DNA from: Desulfobulbaceae bacterium UBA5628
Lineage (GTDB): Bacteria > Desulfobacterota > Desulfobulbia > Desulfobulbales > Desulfurivibrionaceae
Reading direction: 5' to 3'
NCBI GenBank assembly: GCA_002421565.1
Contig: DIKC01000070.1
Coordinates: forward strand, 1-7,393
Length of the DNA: 7,393 nt
Below, one piece after another: positions 4,451 through 7,393 of this stretch. The notes under the pieces were generated by a model that saw only the letters and a list, made by a program, of their open reading frames with translations, was not told where the DNA came from and searched no databases. The first letter of the stretch is position 1. Each line of letters opens with the position of its first letter. A program made the translations under genes and the position numbers.

Positions 4451-7144
4451 TCAACTCAGGCGGAAAAGATCGAATAATTCCTCATTGTTCATTTCCGTCA
4501 ACCATTTTTCACCGCTGGTCGGGATTATGGCCGCCGCCAAGTCGGATTTTTGTTCAAGCATGGCGTCGATTTTCTCCTCGACGGTGCCCTTGGTGATCAA
4601 TTTGTGGACCATAACCTTGCGTTGCTGGCCGATGCGAAAGGCCCGATCCGTGGCCTGGTTTTCCACCGCCGGATTCCACCAGCGGTCAAAGTGGATCACG
4701 TGGTTGGCGGCGGTCAGATTCAAGCCGACTCCGCCGGCCTTGAGCGAAAGAACCATAAACGGGATGTAATCCTGCTCGCCTTGGAACTCATCGATAAGAT
4801 CCTTGCGCTTTCCTACCGCGGTGCCACCATGCAGGATCAGGCCGGGACGGCCGAAAATTTCGCCAAGAAAGCGGTGCAAGGGGGCGGTCAGTTCCCGGAA
4901 TTGGGTGAAGATCAGTGCCTTTTCCCGTTTTTCGTAAATGGTTTCACAAATTTCGCGCAGGCGGGAGAATTTGCCGCTTTCCGGCTCGGCAAAATCGCCG
5001 TTGTTGCCCAGGTACTGGTCGGGGTGGTTGCACAACTGCTTAAATTTGGTCAGGGCGGCCAGGATCAACCCCCGTCGCCGGATGCCGTCGGCCGTCTCTA
5101 ATTGTTGGCGCAGGCTCTCGATTGCCCCCTGGTAGAACACAACTTGTTTTTTACTTAACTCAGCCCAGCTTTTAATTTCCACCTTGTCGGGCAGATCGCC
5201 GATAATCGCGGGATCGTTTTTCATTCTCCTGAGGATAAAGGGAGCGATCATCCGGCGCAAGCGGCCGTAACCGCCGGGATCGATGCTCATTTGTTTGCTC
5301 AGGGCGGTGAACTCCTTGGGGCTGCCCAGCAGGCCGGGATTGAGGAAATCGAAGAGCGACCAGAGATCGCTTAAACGGTTTTCAATGGGGGTCCCGGTTA
5401 GAGCCAGCCGGCGAGCGGCCCGCAATTTTTTGATCGTCCGGGTCTGGGCGGTGGTCGGATTTTTGATCGCCTGGGCTTCATCGAGGATCAGCAGACGCCA
5501 CTCTTTTTCCCTTAGCCAGTCATATTTTTGGATCAGGGTGTAGGAGGTGATTACTAGATCAAGATTTTGCAACTCTTGGGGTGAGGGGATCGGCACCTTA
5601 CCGGTACGGTGCAGGCCCGGATGGGCGATCAAAAAACGTAACTCCGGGGAGAAATTTTCTATTTCCCGTCCCCAGTTGCTCAGCAACGAGGCCGGTACCA
5701 CCAGCAAGGAGGGGCCGGGGTGGCTGCTTAAGGCATTGAGCAGAGCCAACACCTGCACCGTTTTGCCCAGGCCCATGTCGTCGGCCAGGCAGGCCCCGAA
5801 ACCCATTTGGTAATGGTGATGGAGCCAGTTGAGGCCGACGGCCTGGTAGGGACGTAACTCGGCCCGAAAACGGCGATCGGTATTTACCGGAAGCAGGGTG
5901 GTCGGTTGTTGCAATTTATCGTGCAAATCTTGTAGCCAGCGGCCGTTTTCCACGGCATCGATTTCGTTCGGAGTTTCTTTGCCGGCAAGGCCGGCGCCTT
6001 CTTGCAATTGCAGGCGGAGGGCGGTGCGAAAATCAATGCCCCCGGCGGCGGCCGCTTGCCGTTCGAGTTCCTCGCAGGCCGCTAAAGTACGGCGCAGGCG
6101 TTCGTGATCAACCTCCACCCAGCGTCCCTTGAGCAAGGCCAAACCCTCGCCCTCGGCCAACAAACGACTGGCTTCCTCCTGGCTGATCTCTTCGTCCCCC
6201 AGCAGCAGTCTGGGACGGAAATCGAGCAGGGAGGCAAAGCCCAAGTGGGTGGGCTCCCGTTCTCCTATTCGAATGTTGAGTCGCAGCGAAGCCTGGCGCC
6301 GGTTCCACCAGTCGGGAATCCGGCAGATGATCCCGGCCTCTTCGTAGAGAGGGATTTCCCGCAAAAAGGTGTACGCTTCCGAGGCCGACCAGGTTAAGGG
6401 GTGAAAAAGTTCGCCGTTGGCTAAAATTTCCCGGATCAAGGCGCTGGCCTTGGCGGTTCGGTGGACGGTGATCAGGAGATCAAGCAGTTTTGCTTCGTTT
6501 CCGGCATATTCCTGTAAAGCATGCTTTAATGGCAGATGACGATGCGGACTGCCGGCTGTCGCTGCTCGTACCGAGTAGGTGGCGAGAAAGGCGAAGGGCG
6601 ACTCTCCCCGCCGGTTTTCCACCAGATGAAAATAAACCCGCCCGGCCAGGTGTAAATCAGTGCGATGGGCTTGGATAAAGGAGGCGACGCTGCCGTTGTG
6701 GACGGCGATTCTGGTGGCAAAAGCCCGGTTCAATGCCTGCCAGGTTTCTCGTAGCAGATCGAGATTCAGGTGCTCGGAGCCGGTCATGGGCGGTGATTCG
6801 GCCAGCAGACGGAGCAGTTCCTCGTCGTCAAAGGTAATCACCGCGGCCTGGCGTAATTCTTCCAGGTCGGGAGTAAGGCCGAGGCGGCGGGCAAAAAAGG
6901 CGGCCAGGCGGCGCCAGAAGTTCAGGGAAGAGGGGAGCGGCGTTTGCTGATCGCCCAAACCCAGGCTTAATAACCAGCCGTTCGGATCATTTTGGTATTG
7001 GCGTTGAATATGTTGTTGCAGGGCAAAGCTGGCGGCGACGTGCTTTTCTTCCCGTCCGGTCGAGGATTGGACGTCAGTCCATTCCAGTTGCAGGCGCCCC
7101 GAGGCAAGTAAAACAGCCTGCAATTCAGTGGTCTGTTCGATCAT
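4451..7144 (-). CDS. SNF2-family DNA-dependent ATPase/helicase (bacterial, with DUF3670-type domain)
   Basis: An 897-aa superfamily 2 ATPase of the Swi2/Snf2 group, which translocates on double-stranded DNA and remodels protein-DNA complexes rather than unwinding strands. The N-terminal half lacks ATPase motifs. Within it, about residues 256-365 (FLREIPLYEEAGI, RIPDWW, LLLGDEEIS, LLKGRWVEV) match the SNF2-associated domain DUF3670. The motor follows: Q motif near Q434 (LRPYQAVGLNWL); Walker A DDMGLGKT (455-462); DEAQ box (555-558); motif III LTGTPIENR (582-590); FILRRMKND (636-644); motif IV LIFTQFRE; motif V LKAGGVGLNLTAA (801-813); and motif VI QATDRAFRIGQ (830-840) with R834 and R837. All ATPase motifs are intact, and the C-terminus EKWLTEMNNEELFDLFRLS is usual for the family. 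The start is the only sensible ATG. It lies 13 bp after the tsaB stop and has no clear Shine-Dalgarno, so coupling to tsaB translation is likely. The SWIM gene follows directly. Confidence 0.95.
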   Translation of the reverse strand: MIEQTTELQAVLLASGRLQLEWTDVQSSTGREEKHVAASFALQQHIQRQYQNDPNGWLLSLGLGDQQTPLPSSLNFWRRLAAFFARRLGLTPDLEELRQAAVITFDDEELLRLLAESPPMTGSEHLNLDLLRETWQALNRAFATRIAVHNGSVASFIQAHRTDLHLAGRVYFHLVENRRGESPFAFLATYSVRAATAGSPHRHLPLKHALQEYAGNEAKLLDLLITVHRTAKASALIREILANGELFHPLTWSASEAYTFLREIPLYEEAGIICRIPDWWNRRQASLRLNIRIGEREPTHLGFASLLDFRPRLLLGDEEISQEEASRLLAEGEGLALLKGRWVEVDHERLRRTLAACEELERQAAAAGGIDFRTALRLQLQEGAGLAGKETPNEIDAVENGRWLQDLHDKLQQPTTLLPVNTDRRFRAELRPYQAVGLNWLHHHYQMGFGACLADDMGLGKTVQVLALLNALSSHPGPSLLVVPASLLSNWGREIENFSPELRFLIAHPGLHRTGKVPIPSPQELQNLDLVITSYTLIQKYDWLREKEWRLLILDEAQAIKNPTTAQTRTIKKLRAARRLALTGTPIENRLSDLWSLFDFLNPGLLGSPKEFTALSKQMSIDPGGYGRLRRMIAPFILRRMKNDPAIIGDLPDKVEIKSWAELSKKQVVFYQGAIESLRQQLETADGIRRRGLILAALTKFKQLCNHPDQYLGNNGDFAEPESGKFSRLREICETIYEKREKALIFTQFRELTAPLHRFLGEIFGRPGLILHGGTAVGKRKDLIDEFQGEQDYIPFMVLSLKAGGVGLNLTAANHVIHFDRWWNPAVENQATDRAFRIGQQRKVMVHKLITKGTVEEKIDAMLEQKSDLAAAIIPTSGEKWLTEMNNEELFDLFRLS

Positions 7145-7157
7145 GGCGACGGCGGAT

Positions 7158-7393
7158 TTATTGGTGAGTTGTTTTTTGTATCATTTCCGCGTCCGGGGGG
7201 CGAACGTAGAGGGGGCCGGCGGTGGGGGCGAGAAATTCCCGGCGTTGCCAGGAGGTGGTGGCCAGTCCGCCGATGGCGGCGGCCCGGGCAAAAGCGAGGG
7301 CCGGCGGCGCGAAACGGGCCAGGTCGCCCAGTTTTTCCCGCAACAGCTTACGGTAGAGGGTGGCCCCGCTGCCGATCATGAGGGTGGGGGTGG
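7158..7393 (-). CDS. tsaB: Probable TsaB, tRNA N6-threonylcarbamoyladenosine (t6A) biosynthesis protein (partial; N-terminus outside window)
   Basis: Only the last 77 or so codons are visible; the frame stays open to the right edge, and the Met at 7379 is internal. The segment TLMIGSGATLYRKLL and the terminal block AGPLYVRPPDAE match the C-terminal part of TsaB (YeaZ), where a G-x-G-A/a-Y motif is followed by a helical Ala-rich stretch and a PLYxRxxDAE ending. TsaB is an inactive ASKHA-fold paralogue that scaffolds TsaD, with TsaE, to transfer the threonylcarbamoyl group to A37 of ANN-decoding tRNAs in the cytoplasm. It ends in TAA 13 bp before the SNF2 gene on the same strand, so they are probably co-transcribed. 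The call rests on a short conserved tail, and another ASKHA-like protein is the main alternative. Confidence 0.72.
   Translation of the reverse strand, partial: TPTLMIGSGATLYRKLLREKLGDLARFAPPALAFARAAAIGGLATTSWQRREFLAPTAGPLYVRPPDAEMIQKTTHQ

Noticed and set aside
5593..5612. Imperfect 20-bp palindrome (GCACC, TACCGGTA core, GGTGC) in the helicase gene
   Set aside because: It lies in the middle of coding sequence, has an internal mismatch and no T-tract, and no second copy was noticed elsewhere in the window. Chance or coding constraint explains it.
3385..7144. SNF2/SWIM pair as part of a DISARM-type phage defence island
   Set aside because: No methyltransferase, DUF1998, phospholipase-D or other defence gene is visible. 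The flanks are a tRNA-modification gene and signalling genes, so the window alone does not support a defence-island call.
7158..7379. Small complete gene of 73 codons starting at the Met near 7379
   Set aside because: The reading frame continues upstream to the window edge (T-P-T-L before the Met) and the tail matches the C-terminus of TsaB, so this is the end of a longer gene, not a small protein.

Overview
The window is gene-dense and GC-rich. It reads as chromosomal DNA of a Gram-negative bacterium, most plausibly an anaerobic deltaproteobacterium (Desulfobacterota, for example a Desulfobulbales- or Desulfuromonadales-like organism). The clues are a histidine kinase with a periplasmic c-type haem motif, a class III nucleotidyl cyclase with a TolA-like helix, and a SNF2/SWIM pair of the type seen in such genomes. 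This placement is an inference from family resemblance only. I see no transposase, integrase, phage gene, tRNA, rRNA or CRISPR array.

Layout from left to right. (1) On the minus strand, positions 1-1831 hold a two-component pair. A membrane sensor kinase with a Tll0287-like (DUF3365) haem-c domain is followed, with an ATGA stop/start overlap, by a response regulator that runs off the left edge. (2) A 118-bp divergent intergenic region (1832-1949) separates this pair from the next gene. It holds a good sigma70-like promoter for the rightward gene and a terminator-like hairpin. (3) On the plus strand, 1950-3383 encodes a class III adenylate/guanylate cyclase domain protein with one membrane segment, a long Ala/Glu/Gln/Arg helix and a small C-terminal domain. 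(4) One base after its stop lies the stop of a convergent minus-strand operon. Read in transcription order this is the 3' end of a probable tsaB (7393-7158), a bacterial SNF2-family helicase (7144-4451) and a SWIM zinc-finger protein (4428-3385).

How the genes may work together. The kinase and regulator form an obvious phosphorelay, probably sensing redox state or a haem ligand in the periplasm. The cyclase is transcribed divergently from the kinase and could be a second-messenger output under the same regulator, but the sequence does not prove this. The SNF2 ATPase and the SWIM protein form a recurring bacterial gene pair, presumably acting together on DNA or a nucleoprotein substrate; their exact role is not established. 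tsaB is a tRNA-modification gene and is probably only a co-transcribed neighbour. The only non-coding stretch of any size is the 118-bp divergent region.
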